From the NCBI GenBank assembly GCA_029550985.1, contig JAKPGH010000149.1, positions 1 through 7,613 of the forward strand: a DNA stretch of 7,613 bases, written 5' to 3'. The notes under the pieces are model-generated. The model saw nothing but the letters and a program-made list of their open reading frames with translations. It was not told the origin of the DNA and did not search any database. Made by a program: the position numbers and the translations under genes. Positions 1 to 6,268 of this stretch are shown here, piece by piece (positions within the stretch are counted from its first letter, which is position 1; every line of letters begins with the position of its first letter). This DNA comes from Bacillota bacterium. Its GTDB lineage: Bacteria; Bacillota; Clostridia; Oscillospirales; Ruminococcaceae.

Positions 1-651
1 AAAACCTTCTCCACCCCCCACGGCGGCGGAGGTCCCGGCAGCGGTCCGGTGGGCTGCAAGAAGTTTTTGGCCCCCTTCCTGCCCAAGCCCTACCCCGTAT
101 CCCGGGATGGCGCCCTGATCTGGGATGGGGGCAGGCCCCAATCGGTGGGAAAGGTTCGCAGCTTTTACGGCAATTTCCTGGTAGTGGTCAAGACGTTGGC
201 CTATATTCTCCGGCTGGGGGCCCAGGGAATTCCCGAAGCGGCAAAACACGCCGTTCTCAACGCAAACTACCTCAAGCAGGGGCTATCCAAATTCTACGAC
301 GTGGCGGTGGACTCCCCCTGCATGCACGAGTTTGTGTTAAACCTCAGCCGCCTGAAAAAGGAAACGGGAGTTTCCGCCATGGACGTGGCCAAGGCCATGC
401 TGGATTACGGCATGCACCCGCCCACCATGTACTTCCCCCTCATTGTGCCGGAAGCCCTGATGTTCGAGCCCACCGAAACCGAAACCAAGGAAACTTTGGA
501 CGAGGCTGTTGTCGCCCTTTCCGAAATTTATCAGAAAGCGCAGGAGGATCCGCAGTCTTTGCAGGAGGCGCCTCACCGGACTGCGGTGCGCCGCCCCGAC
601 GAAGTGCAGGCGGCACGCCATCCGGTGCTGCGGTACCGGTGGGAAGACTAG
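1..651 (+). CDS. gcvPB: Glycine dehydrogenase (decarboxylating) subunit 2, C-terminal part (5' truncated by window)
   Basis: This is the C-terminal 216 residues of the second subunit of the split P-protein of the glycine cleavage system. The family is PLP-dependent, decarboxylates glycine and passes the aminomethyl group to the lipoyl arm of GcvH in the cytoplasm. The visible protein opens with KTFSTPHGGGGPGSGPVG, the glycine-rich PLP-site signature of P-proteins. By family analogy the very first codon (aaa, 1-3) is the lysine that forms the Schiff base with PLP. The end, EAPHRTAVRRPDEVQAARHP, matches the usual GcvPB C-terminus, so the 3' end looks intact. Full GcvPB proteins are roughly 480-500 residues, so about half lies upstream of the window. 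It is followed after 78 bases by the serine dehydratase genes, consistent with a glycine/serine catabolic cluster. No frameshift is seen. Confidence 0.95.
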   Translation, partial: KTFSTPHGGGGPGSGPVGCKKFLAPFLPKPYPVSRDGALIWDGGRPQSVGKVRSFYGNFLVVVKTLAYILRLGAQGIPEAAKHAVLNANYLKQGLSKFYDVAVDSPCMHEFVLNLSRLKKETGVSAMDVAKAMLDYGMHPPTMYFPLIVPEALMFEPTETETKETLDEAVVALSEIYQKAQEDPQSLQEAPHRTAVRRPDEVQAARHPVLRYRWED

Positions 652-673
652 CTTTTTCGTTCCATAATATTTA

Positions 674-703
674 AAGGTCGGCTGTCTTTCGGCGGCCGGC
701 CTT
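674..703 (+). other. Hairpin in the gcvPB-sdaAB gap
   Basis: The arms 674-682 (aaggtcggc) and 695-703 (gccggcctt) pair over 9 bp with one G-U wobble around a 12-base loop. No T-run follows, so it does not read as a standard intrinsic terminator. It could be a processing or stability hairpin between gcvPB and sdaAB, a weak or Rho-assisted stop, or chance in GC-rich DNA. Confidence 0.3.
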
Positions 704-729
704 CTAAGACTGGATAAGCAGGTGTATGG

Positions 730-1443
730 ATGGAGATCAGCATTTTGGATGTACTGGGGCCGGTGATGATCGGTCCCTCCAGCTCTCATACGGCGGGGGC
801 GGCCAAGCTGGCCCGGGCTGCCCGCCAGATTGTGGGCAAACCTTTTTTTCACGTGAAGTTTGCCCTGCACGGCTCCTTTGCCGAAACCTATCGGGGCCAC
901 GGCACCGACCAGGCGCTGGTGGCGGGGGTTCTGGGCTTGCGGGAGGACGACGAGCGGCTGCGGGATTCCTTTGAGCTAGCCCGCAAGGCGGGGCTTGGCT
1001 TTTCCTTCACCCGGACGGATTTGGGGGATGTCCACCAAAACACGGTGCAGATGACCTTTTACCTGGGGGAATCGGGAGACCTTGCCACCGCCCCCACTCA
1101 GCAGATTCGGGGCTCTTCCCTGGGGGGAGGGCGGATTCTGATTACCCGCATCGACAGCTTTGACACCGAAATCACCCTGGAAGCTCCTACCATTTTAGTG
1201 ATGCAGAAGGACCTGCCCGGAGTCATCAGCTCGGTGACGGCGGTGCTGGCCCAGTCGGGGGTGAACATCGGCACCATGCGGGTGAGCCGCACCGCCAGGG
1301 GCAAGCTGGCCTGCTGTGTCCTGGAAATCGACAGCCCGGTGGACCGGAGCATCATTGAAGAAATCCGGTCGATGCCCAACATTTTGCATGTGCAAGCCGT
1401 AGCGATGGAAGAAGAGGAGACCCAGTATGTACACCAGCATTGA
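730..1443 (+). CDS. sdaAB: L-serine dehydratase, iron-sulfur-dependent, beta subunit
   Basis: This is the small subunit of the two-chain [4Fe-4S] L-serine dehydratase, which with SdaAA deaminates L-serine to pyruvate and ammonia. The 237-residue protein has the beta-subunit signature GPSSSHTAGA at residues 15-24 and HGSFAETYRGHGTD at 47-60, both typical of the family. A C-terminal ACT domain spans about 154-226 (TILVMQKDLPGVISSV, then SGVNIGTMRVSR), as in the Bacillus-type enzyme; ACT domains here are thought to bind ligand and modulate activity. The ATG at 730 is preferred over the out-of-frame ATG at 726; a modest AGGTG lies just upstream at 720-724. Its 3' end overlaps the start of sdaAA by 17 bases, which suggests translational coupling and stoichiometric production. 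The length is normal and nothing is missing. Confidence 0.95.
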   Translation: MEISILDVLGPVMIGPSSSHTAGAAKLARAARQIVGKPFFHVKFALHGSFAETYRGHGTDQALVAGVLGLREDDERLRDSFELARKAGLGFSFTRTDLGDVHQNTVQMTFYLGESGDLATAPTQQIRGSSLGGGRILITRIDSFDTEITLEAPTILVMQKDLPGVISSVTAVLAQSGVNIGTMRVSRTARGKLACCVLEIDSPVDRSIIEEIRSMPNILHVQAVAMEEEETQYVHQH

Positions 1444-2305
1444 AAGTCTTGCGGCACTCAGCAAAGAAAGAGGACAACCCCTTTGGCAGGTGGTGCTGGA
1501 GGAGGAGATGGCTTTCAGCGGAGCCGGCCGGGAGCAAGTTTGGGAACAGCTGCGCCAGCGGTACCAGGTGATGCGGGCCAGCGCCTGCCGCGCTTTGGAC
1601 CAGGCGCTGCCCACGGTGGGAAACCTCATCAGCGGGGTGGCAAAGACTCACAACGCCTACGCTTCCCGCGGCAACAGCCTTTGCGGGCCCTTCCTCAACC
1701 GGGTGATGGCCATGGCCCTATCATGCAGCGAGGTCAACGCTTCCATGGGCAAAATCTGCGCGGCGCCCACGGCGGGTTCCTGCGGCATCTTGCCCGCTGT
1801 GCTGGTGGGGCTGCAGGAGCGGGACAACCTGTCCACCGACACCATCCTGGAAGGCTTGTTGGTGGCCGGCGGTATTGGCGCCGTCATCACCCGCAACGCC
1901 ACGGTGGCGGGAGCGGAAGGCGGCTGCCAGGCGGAATGCGGCGTGGCGGCGGCTATGGCGGGAGCGGCGGCGGTGCACCTTCAGAAGGGAACCGTCGAGC
2001 AGATGGTTAACGCCGTCTGCTTTGCGCTGATGAATGTCATGGGCCTGGTCTGCGATCCCGTCGCCGGATTGGTGCAGGTGCCCTGCGCCCAGCGCAACGC
2101 CTCCCAGGCGGTCAATGCGCTGCTTTCCGCCGACCTGGCTCTGGCAGGGATGCAGTCCATCATCCCTGCCGACCAGGTGATTGAAGCCATGTACCGGGTG
2201 GGAAAGATGCTGCCCGAGCAGCTCCGCGAAACGGGGCAGGGGGGCATTGCCGCCACCGAAAAGGGCAGAGAAATCAGCCATGCGCTGTTTCACCCCCAGG
2301 TGTGA
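1427..2305 (+). CDS. sdaAA: L-serine dehydratase, iron-sulfur-dependent, alpha subunit
   Basis: This is the catalytic, cluster-binding subunit of L-serine dehydratase, 292 residues, the usual length. Recognisable blocks are SLCGPFLNRVMAMA (84-97), CAAPTAGSCGILPA (111-124) and CDPVAGLVQVPC (209-220). C167, C209 and C220 are the likely [4Fe-4S] ligands. Their spacing of 42 and 11 residues is the same as that of the three cluster cysteines recalled for the single-chain Legionella enzyme (343, 385, 396). The protein ends ALFHPQV without the C-terminal cysteine that plugs the active site in that single-chain type, as expected for a two-subunit enzyme. The start at 1427 is preceded by GAGGAGA at 1414-1420 with 6 bases of spacing. 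The enzyme should be oxygen-labile, fitting an anaerobe. No clear intrinsic terminator follows the stop codon. Confidence 0.95.
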   Translation: MYTSIESLAALSKERGQPLWQVVLEEEMAFSGAGREQVWEQLRQRYQVMRASACRALDQALPTVGNLISGVAKTHNAYASRGNSLCGPFLNRVMAMALSCSEVNASMGKICAAPTAGSCGILPAVLVGLQERDNLSTDTILEGLLVAGGIGAVITRNATVAGAEGGCQAECGVAAAMAGAAAVHLQKGTVEQMVNAVCFALMNVMGLVCDPVAGLVQVPCAQRNASQAVNALLSADLALAGMQSIIPADQVIEAMYRVGKMLPEQLRETGQGGIAATEKGREISHALFHPQV

Positions 2306-2356
2306 GAAAAATACCGCACGTGGAGACCTTAAACCTGATAAACTTTGCCCTCCGCC

Positions 2357-2373
2357 TGTCGAATCTTGTCGGA
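2357..2373 (+). promoter_or_regulatory. Candidate tandem Spo0A boxes
   Basis: A perfect 0A-box core TGTCGAA lies at 2357-2363 and a one-mismatch copy TGTCGGA at 2367-2373. They are in the same orientation and exactly one helical turn (10 bp) apart, the arrangement known for Spo0A dimers on tandem boxes. They sit just upstream of the candidate -35 element of the GrpE-like/Hsp70 transcript, a suitable position for activation. The binding role is inferred from motif and spacing only; in GC-rich DNA a single heptamer match could be chance. Confidence 0.4.
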
Positions 2374-2385
2374 TTGGGAAAAAAG

Positions 2386-2414
2386 TTGTATTTTTATACC
2401 AAGTGAGCTATAAT
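2386..2414 (+). promoter_or_regulatory. Candidate sigma-A promoter for the GrpE-like/Hsp70 operon
   Basis: A perfect TATAAT at 2409-2414 lies 17 bp downstream of TTGTAT (2386-2391), which keeps the TTG of the -35 consensus. The local sequence is much more AT-rich than the flanking genes. Transcription would begin near 2421, leaving a leader of about 45 bases before the TTG start at 2467. No CIRCE-type inverted repeat (the HrcA operator of class I heat-shock genes) is seen here, so the module does not look HrcA-controlled. Confidence 0.6.
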
Positions 2415-2466
2415 ATTGGTTAGTGTTGCGCAAAGGTAATCCGCCAGGGCAAGGAGGGAGAGTTTT

Positions 2467-3537
2467 TTGGAGCCTTCAAACACGCTGCAAGGGGCGGAGC
2501 ATTTGATTCGAGAGCGGGTGTTGCACCGAAACGATTCCGAAACCATTGCCCTTTCCCTGCCGATGGCGGAACAGCTTCCCGACGGCCGGATTGCCGACAC
2601 CTTCTTTGTCTACGAAGAAATTTCCGGCTGCGGCAGGCCCTTTGCCTGGGCCAAGGTGGAAAGCGTCGGGGGCAAACTGCTCTTTTACGCTAGGTGCGAA
2701 GCCTTTGATTTTGCGGGCGAACAGCTTCCCCCCCTCGGAGAGCCCCTTTCCTTGACTTCCCCCAGTCCCTTTACCGGGGAAGAGCGGGCGAGAAACCTTC
2801 AGGAGTTGCGGCAACTGTATGAAACGCTGCGCTCCTTTGCCTTTGCCCCCTCCCCGAACTCGGAGCAGCGGAAGGTGATGGAATCTTACGCCACCCTGCT
2901 GGAACGGCTGGCCTGGCGGGAGCACCGCCCTTTTTACGGAGCGTTGGCCGGCCCCTTTTTGGACTGGCTGGGGCTGGACTGGGGCCAGAAAGGGCGACGG
3001 GAAGCCGCGGCATCCGTTCGGGACCTTGCGGCGGCGGTGCGGGAGCTTTCTCAGTTGTTTGTCCGCAAGATTGAGACCGACCGGCACAAGGAAAAGCTCT
3101 TTGACCAGATGCATCAGGAACTGCAGCAGTACAAAAACGATTTGCTGGATTCTTTAACCCGCTCCATGGAGGGCGATATCATCAAGTTGATTGATGATAT
3201 CGAAAAGACCATGGAGCATTACCGTTCCCAACCCTTCAGCGACGATAATTACCGGAAGCTCCTCTCCCTGTTTGAGGGAGTGGAAACCGATTTGACCGAC
3301 CTTCTCTACCGCCACGGAATTGAGCCCTACACCCAGGAGGGCAATCAAGTGGTGGTGGGCCGGCAGAAGATTTTGGCCACCGTTCCCACCGCGGAACCAT
3401 CCAAGGACAAGACGGTGGCGGTTCGGCACGCCAAAGGCTGGGAGAAAAACGGAAAAGTGATTCGCCCCGAGCGGGTATCGGTGTATCTCTACACCCCGGA
3501 AGAAAGCAATACCCCGGAGGACGCGTCATTTACATAA
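2467..3537 (+). CDS. GrpE-like nucleotide exchange factor with long unrecognised N-terminal region
   Basis: This is a 356-residue protein whose C-terminal part resembles GrpE, the exchange factor that releases ADP from DnaK-type Hsp70s. The TTG start at 2467 is chosen because a strong AAGGAGG (2451-2457) lies 9 bases upstream and the downstream protein is continuous. Residues about 180-255 form a charged heptad-like helix (KIETDRHKEKLFDQMHQELQ and on), like the GrpE dimer stalk. Residues 260-283 form a short helical stretch. Residues about 285-341 look like the beta-wing, with ILATVPTAEPSKDKTVAV and the hallmark NGKVIRPERVSV. Ordinary GrpE is about 180-210 residues. Here residues 1-100 look like a compact mixed strand domain (C55, C77) and 105-172 a helical region rich in Trp and Phe; I recognise neither. 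There is no signal peptide or membrane segment. The gene is followed after 21 bases by the Hsp70 gene and is surely co-transcribed as its partner. Confidence 0.8.
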   Translation: MEPSNTLQGAEHLIRERVLHRNDSETIALSLPMAEQLPDGRIADTFFVYEEISGCGRPFAWAKVESVGGKLLFYARCEAFDFAGEQLPPLGEPLSLTSPSPFTGEERARNLQELRQLYETLRSFAFAPSPNSEQRKVMESYATLLERLAWREHRPFYGALAGPFLDWLGLDWGQKGRREAAASVRDLAAAVRELSQLFVRKIETDRHKEKLFDQMHQELQQYKNDLLDSLTRSMEGDIIKLIDDIEKTMEHYRSQPFSDDNYRKLLSLFEGVETDLTDLLYRHGIEPYTQEGNQVVVGRQKILATVPTAEPSKDKTVAVRHAKGWEKNGKVIRPERVSVYLYTPEESNTPEDASFT

Positions 3538-3558
3538 GGATAAAAGGATGGACACGGC

Positions 3559-5250
3559 ATGAACAAAGTATTGGGCATAGACCTAGGCACCACCTATTCC
3601 TGTGTTGCCTGTATCGACTCCAGCGGAAAACCTGTGGTGATTAAAAACTCGGAAGGAGAGCTGACCACACCTTCGGTGGTGTTTTTTGAGTCCCCCACCA
3701 ACGTGGTGGTGGGCACTCCCGCCAAGGAAAGCGCCACATTGTATCCCGACGAGGTGATCAGCTTTGTCAAAAACCGCATGGGACAGGCCGGCGCCGTTTG
3801 GAACGTGCAAGGGGCGGAGCGCACCCCCGAGGAGGTCTCTTCCTATATACTGAAGAAAGTGGTTTCCGACGCGGTGAAAGCCCTGCAGGGCGAAAACAAA
3901 CTGGCACCCGGAGAAACCATCACCGATGTGGTCATTACCTGCCCTGCCTACTTTGGCATTGCCGAGCGGGAGGCCACCCGCAAGGCGGGAGAAATTGCGG
4001 GACTCAACGTCCTCAACATCATCAACGAGCCCACCGCCGCCGCTCTGGCCTACGGCCTCGGCGATGTGAACGAAGAGCGGGTGGTGCTGGTGTACGACCT
4101 GGGTGGCGGCACCTTTGACGTGGCCATGATTCACATCACCCCCAGTTCCATCAAGGTCATCTGCACCGGCGGCGACCACTCCCTGGGCGGAAAGTTGTGG
4201 GATGACCGCATCATCGAGCATGTGGCCCAGGAATTTGCCCGCCAGACCGGTTCCACCGAGGATATCCTCTCCGACCCCGAAACCTTTCAGGAGCTGGCGC
4301 TTTCCGCCGAGCGGGCGAAGAAGATGCTTTCCGCCCGGGACAGGGCGCCCATCGCCGTCAACTACAAGGGGGAGAGAGCCCGGGTGGAGCTGACCCGGGA
4401 GGTCTTTGATTCCCTCACCGAGGATTTGCTGGAGCGGACCATGCTGCTGACCAGGCAGATGCTGGAGGAAGCCGCCGCCAAGGGCTACTCCATTGAGCGC
4501 ATCGACGAAATTCTGCTGGTGGGCGGCTCCACCCGGATGCCTCAGATTACCCGGCGGATTCAAAAGGAGTTTTCCGCTCCCGTCAAGATGTTTGACCCCG
4601 ACGAAGCGGTGGCCAAAGGAGCCGCCATCTACGCCAACCGCCAGTCCTACTTTGCCCAGCTCATTGAAAAGACGGCTCAGGAAACGGGGAAAAGCCCCAA
4701 GGAACTGCGGGAGGAAATCCGCAGCGGCAAGGCGGATATCCAGGAAATGGCCAGACAGGCCAATTTGCCCACGGACGTACTCGGCGCCAGCGTGGACATG
4801 CATATCGTCAACGTCACCAGCCGCAGCTTTGGAACCATTGCCTTTAAGAGCGTCACCCCGCAGGACGGGGAGCAGGAGGAAGTCCTGTTCAACATGATTC
4901 TGAAAAACACCGAGCTGCCGGCCAGACGGGTGCAGGAGTTCTATACGGTGGCCCCCAACCAGAAAACCGTCACCATCCGGGTGCTGGAAAGCCTGAGCTC
5001 CGAGGAGATGGCGGACCCCTGCGAGGGCACCGAAATCGGAGAGGCCGTTTTGGAACTGCCGGAAGGCTTGCCGGCCGGAAGCCCGCTGCAAATCGAGTTC
5101 CTGCTCAACGAAAACGGCCTGCTGGAGCTGACGGCCACCGAAACCACCCACCATCAGGAGGTGCGGGCTCGGTTTGAGACGGCCGACGCCATTTCGGAGG
5201 CGGACTTTTCCGCCGCCAAGCAGCGTTTGGCGGACGCCATGGTTCTTTAA
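3559..5250 (+). CDS. Atypical lidless Hsp70 family chaperone (DnaK paralogue)
   Basis: This 563-residue Hsp70-family ATPase has the nucleotide-binding domain at 1-360 with phosphate-1 GIDLGTTYS (6-14), the catalytic-lysine region ISFVKNRMG (K71), INEPTAAALAYG (E157), phosphate-2 DLGGGTFD (180-187, T185) and the adenosine motif VGGSTRMPQI (321-330). ATP hydrolysis should therefore be intact. Residues 361-412 are an extra, mostly helical charged segment where DnaK has about 7 residues. The linker reads DMHIVNVTSRSFG (413-425) instead of DVLLLDVTPLSLG. A substrate-binding beta-sandwich follows (about 414-540), and the protein ends with only a short helix, so the alpha-helical lid of DnaK (about 630 residues) is absent. 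N153 replaces the DnaK Arg167 that contacts J-proteins. The ATG at 3559 has AAAGGATGG upstream. This is a paralogue, not housekeeping dnaK: there is no dnaJ here and the features differ. The client is unknown. Confidence 0.88.
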   Translation: MNKVLGIDLGTTYSCVACIDSSGKPVVIKNSEGELTTPSVVFFESPTNVVVGTPAKESATLYPDEVISFVKNRMGQAGAVWNVQGAERTPEEVSSYILKKVVSDAVKALQGENKLAPGETITDVVITCPAYFGIAEREATRKAGEIAGLNVLNIINEPTAAALAYGLGDVNEERVVLVYDLGGGTFDVAMIHITPSSIKVICTGGDHSLGGKLWDDRIIEHVAQEFARQTGSTEDILSDPETFQELALSAERAKKMLSARDRAPIAVNYKGERARVELTREVFDSLTEDLLERTMLLTRQMLEEAAAKGYSIERIDEILLVGGSTRMPQITRRIQKEFSAPVKMFDPDEAVAKGAAIYANRQSYFAQLIEKTAQETGKSPKELREEIRSGKADIQEMARQANLPTDVLGASVDMHIVNVTSRSFGTIAFKSVTPQDGEQEEVLFNMILKNTELPARRVQEFYTVAPNQKTVTIRVLESLSSEEMADPCEGTEIGEAVLELPEGLPAGSPLQIEFLLNENGLLELTATETTHHQEVRARFETADAISEADFSAAKQRLADAMVL

Positions 5251-5273
5251 TACAAGACAATAGAATTGCTTCA

Positions 5274-5310
5274 CCGCTCGAATCCACAACGGATTCGGGC
5301 GGTTTTTCTT
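5274..5310 (+). terminator. Intrinsic terminator of the GrpE-like/Hsp70 operon
   Basis: A 12-bp stem, CCGCTCGAATCC (5274-5285) with GGATTCGGGCGG (5291-5302), has one G-U wobble and a 5-base ACAAC loop. It is followed at once by TTTTTCTTTG. It lies 23 bases after the Hsp70 stop codon and separates that operon from spoIIA. No A-run precedes the stem, so it reads as a one-way terminator. Confidence 0.93.
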
Positions 5311-5358
5311 TGTTTCGCCTTTTTGCAGCCGCATGGGATTTAACATAAAGCAACCGGC

Positions 5359-5418
5359 TGTCAAAAGACGACCAATTTTTTACAGAAAATTTTCTATTGT
5401 ATGTTATAGGAGTATTAT
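5359..5418 (+). promoter_or_regulatory. Candidate control region of the spoIIA operon
   Basis: The AT-rich stretch between the terminator and spoIIAA holds several candidate elements. TGTCAAA at 5359-5365 is a relaxed 0A-box match. TTTACA at 5379-5384, 17 bp before TGTTAT at 5402-5407, is a fair sigma-A-like pair. TATTAT at 5413-5418 is an alternative -10 with a poor -35. A perfect 12-bp palindrome AGAAAATTTTCT (5384-5395) overlaps the spacer. In Bacillus, spoIIA is read by sigma-H with Spo0A. A sigma-H-like -35 (AGGAGTATT, 5408-5416) is present, but no GAAT-type -10 lies at the right distance, so the promoter type stays unresolved. Confidence 0.4.
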
Positions 5419-5499
5419 TTTGGGACAAACTAGGTATAGGGCTGGAAAATTTGAGCAAAATACCGTCGGCCACATATTCCATAAGGAGGCTGCTACATA

Positions 5500-5823
5500 A
5501 TGTCGGTACGCATTTATCTGGCAGAAGATATTCTAACGGCTTATCTGTCGGGAGAGCTGGACCACCACGTGGTTCGGACCATTCGGGAAGAAATCGACGA
5601 GGCGGCGGAGCGGGCCCACCCTGCCGTTTTGGTATTGGATTTTCGGGATGTTACCTTTATGGATTCGTCGGGCATCGGCCTGGTGATGGGCCGTTACGCC
5701 CTGATGCAGGAGTTGGGGGGAGAATTGAAAATCGAAAACCTGCCCAACCACATCAAAAAGGTCATGCGTCTGGCGGGGCTGGAGCGTTTGGCCAACATGG
5801 AAACCGGAGGTGTCAGAAAATGA
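5500..5823 (+). CDS. spoIIAA: Anti-sigma F factor antagonist
   Basis: This STAS-domain protein of 107 residues (117 in B. subtilis) frees sigma-F by binding the anti-sigma factor SpoIIAB in the forespore. The core GELDHHVVRTI (18-28) and DFRDVTFMDSSGIGLVMGRY (47-66) match the family closely. S56, the first serine of MDSSG, aligns with Ser58 of B. subtilis SpoIIAA, the residue phosphorylated by SpoIIAB and dephosphorylated by SpoIIE. The start at 5500 has a strong AAGGAGG at 5483-5489. The last four bases, ATGA, overlap the spoIIAB start, so the two are translationally coupled. The C-terminus is about 10 residues shorter than in Bacillus, outside the STAS core. It is the first gene of the spoIIA operon. 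Confidence 0.96.
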   Translation: MSVRIYLAEDILTAYLSGELDHHVVRTIREEIDEAAERAHPAVLVLDFRDVTFMDSSGIGLVMGRYALMQELGGELKIENLPNHIKKVMRLAGLERLANMETGGVRK

Positions 5824-6257
5824 AGCCGCTGAACGAAATGAAGCTGAGCTTCCCCAGCAAAAGCGCCAACGAAGCCTTTGCCCGCACGGCCGTAGCCGCC
5901 TTTGTGGCGGCGCTGGACCCCACCGTCGACGAGCTGACCGACATTAAAACCGCCGTTTCGGAGGCGGTGACCAACGCCATTGTCCACGGTTACCGGGAAA
6001 GTATCCAGACCATTTACATAACCGCCGCCATCTACCCCGACAACCGCGTGGTGATTCGCATTCGGGACAAGGGCTGCGGGATTGAGGATATCCAAAAGGC
6101 GATGGAACCCTTGTACACCACCTCCCCCGAAGGGGAGCGGGCGGGGTTGGGCTTTGCGGTGATGCAGAGCCTGTGCGACAAGGTTAAGGTTACCTCCCGT
6201 CCCGGCAAGGGAACCACAGTCACACTAACCCGGACTTTGGCCGGGCGGAACGGTTGA
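5820..6257 (+). CDS. spoIIAB: Anti-sigma F factor and serine kinase
   Basis: This 145-residue GHKL-type ATPase both holds sigma-F inactive and phosphorylates SpoIIAA. The N-box is SEAVTNAIVHGY (47-58; E48, N52), the G1 box is RDKGCGI (82-88; D83, G85, G87), and the G2/G3 region includes GLGFAVMQSL (109-118) and the end PGKGTTVTLT. R22 in NEAFAR aligns with Arg20 of B. subtilis SpoIIAB, which contacts both sigma-F and SpoIIAA. The ATG at 5820 overlaps the SpoIIAA stop and has GGAGGTG at 5806-5812. The reading frame stays open upstream to 5397, but that stretch is the spoIIAA gene read in another frame and has no family similarity. SigF begins 11 bases after the stop. Length and motifs are normal, so it should be active. 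Confidence 0.97.
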   Translation: MKPLNEMKLSFPSKSANEAFARTAVAAFVAALDPTVDELTDIKTAVSEAVTNAIVHGYRESIQTIYITAAIYPDNRVVIRIRDKGCGIEDIQKAMEPLYTTSPEGERAGLGFAVMQSLCDKVKVTSRPGKGTTVTLTRTLAGRNG

Positions 6258-6268
6258 CCGGAGGTGCA

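Noticed and set aside
726..974. ATG at 726 and its 82-codon frame
   Set aside because: It is out of frame with the SdaAB motifs, and its product is low-complexity Gly-rich shadow translation.
3559..5250. Assignment of the Hsp70 as housekeeping dnaK
   Set aside because: It lacks the lid, the canonical linker and the J-contact residues, and the surroundings are not a dnaK-dnaJ operon.
3583..5364. Very long open frame (593 codons) on the minus strand opposite the Hsp70 gene
   Set aside because: It is the mirror of a GC-rich gene with strong codon bias. The translation is Gly/His/Val/Gln-rich, has no family signature, and runs across the strong + strand terminator.
5406..5437. Complete sigma-H promoter for spoIIA
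   Set aside because: The AGGA-type -35 is present, but no RNNGAATWW-like -10 is found 11-12 bases downstream.
5397..5819. Upstream extension of spoIIAB to 5397
   Set aside because: The extra 141 residues are the spoIIAA region read in another frame. SpoIIAB has a normal length from 5820, with a good ribosome site and an ATGA overlap.
6254..6268. TTG start for sigF at 6254
   Set aside because: It has no convincing ribosome site and adds residues without family similarity; the ATG at 6269 follows GGAGGTG.
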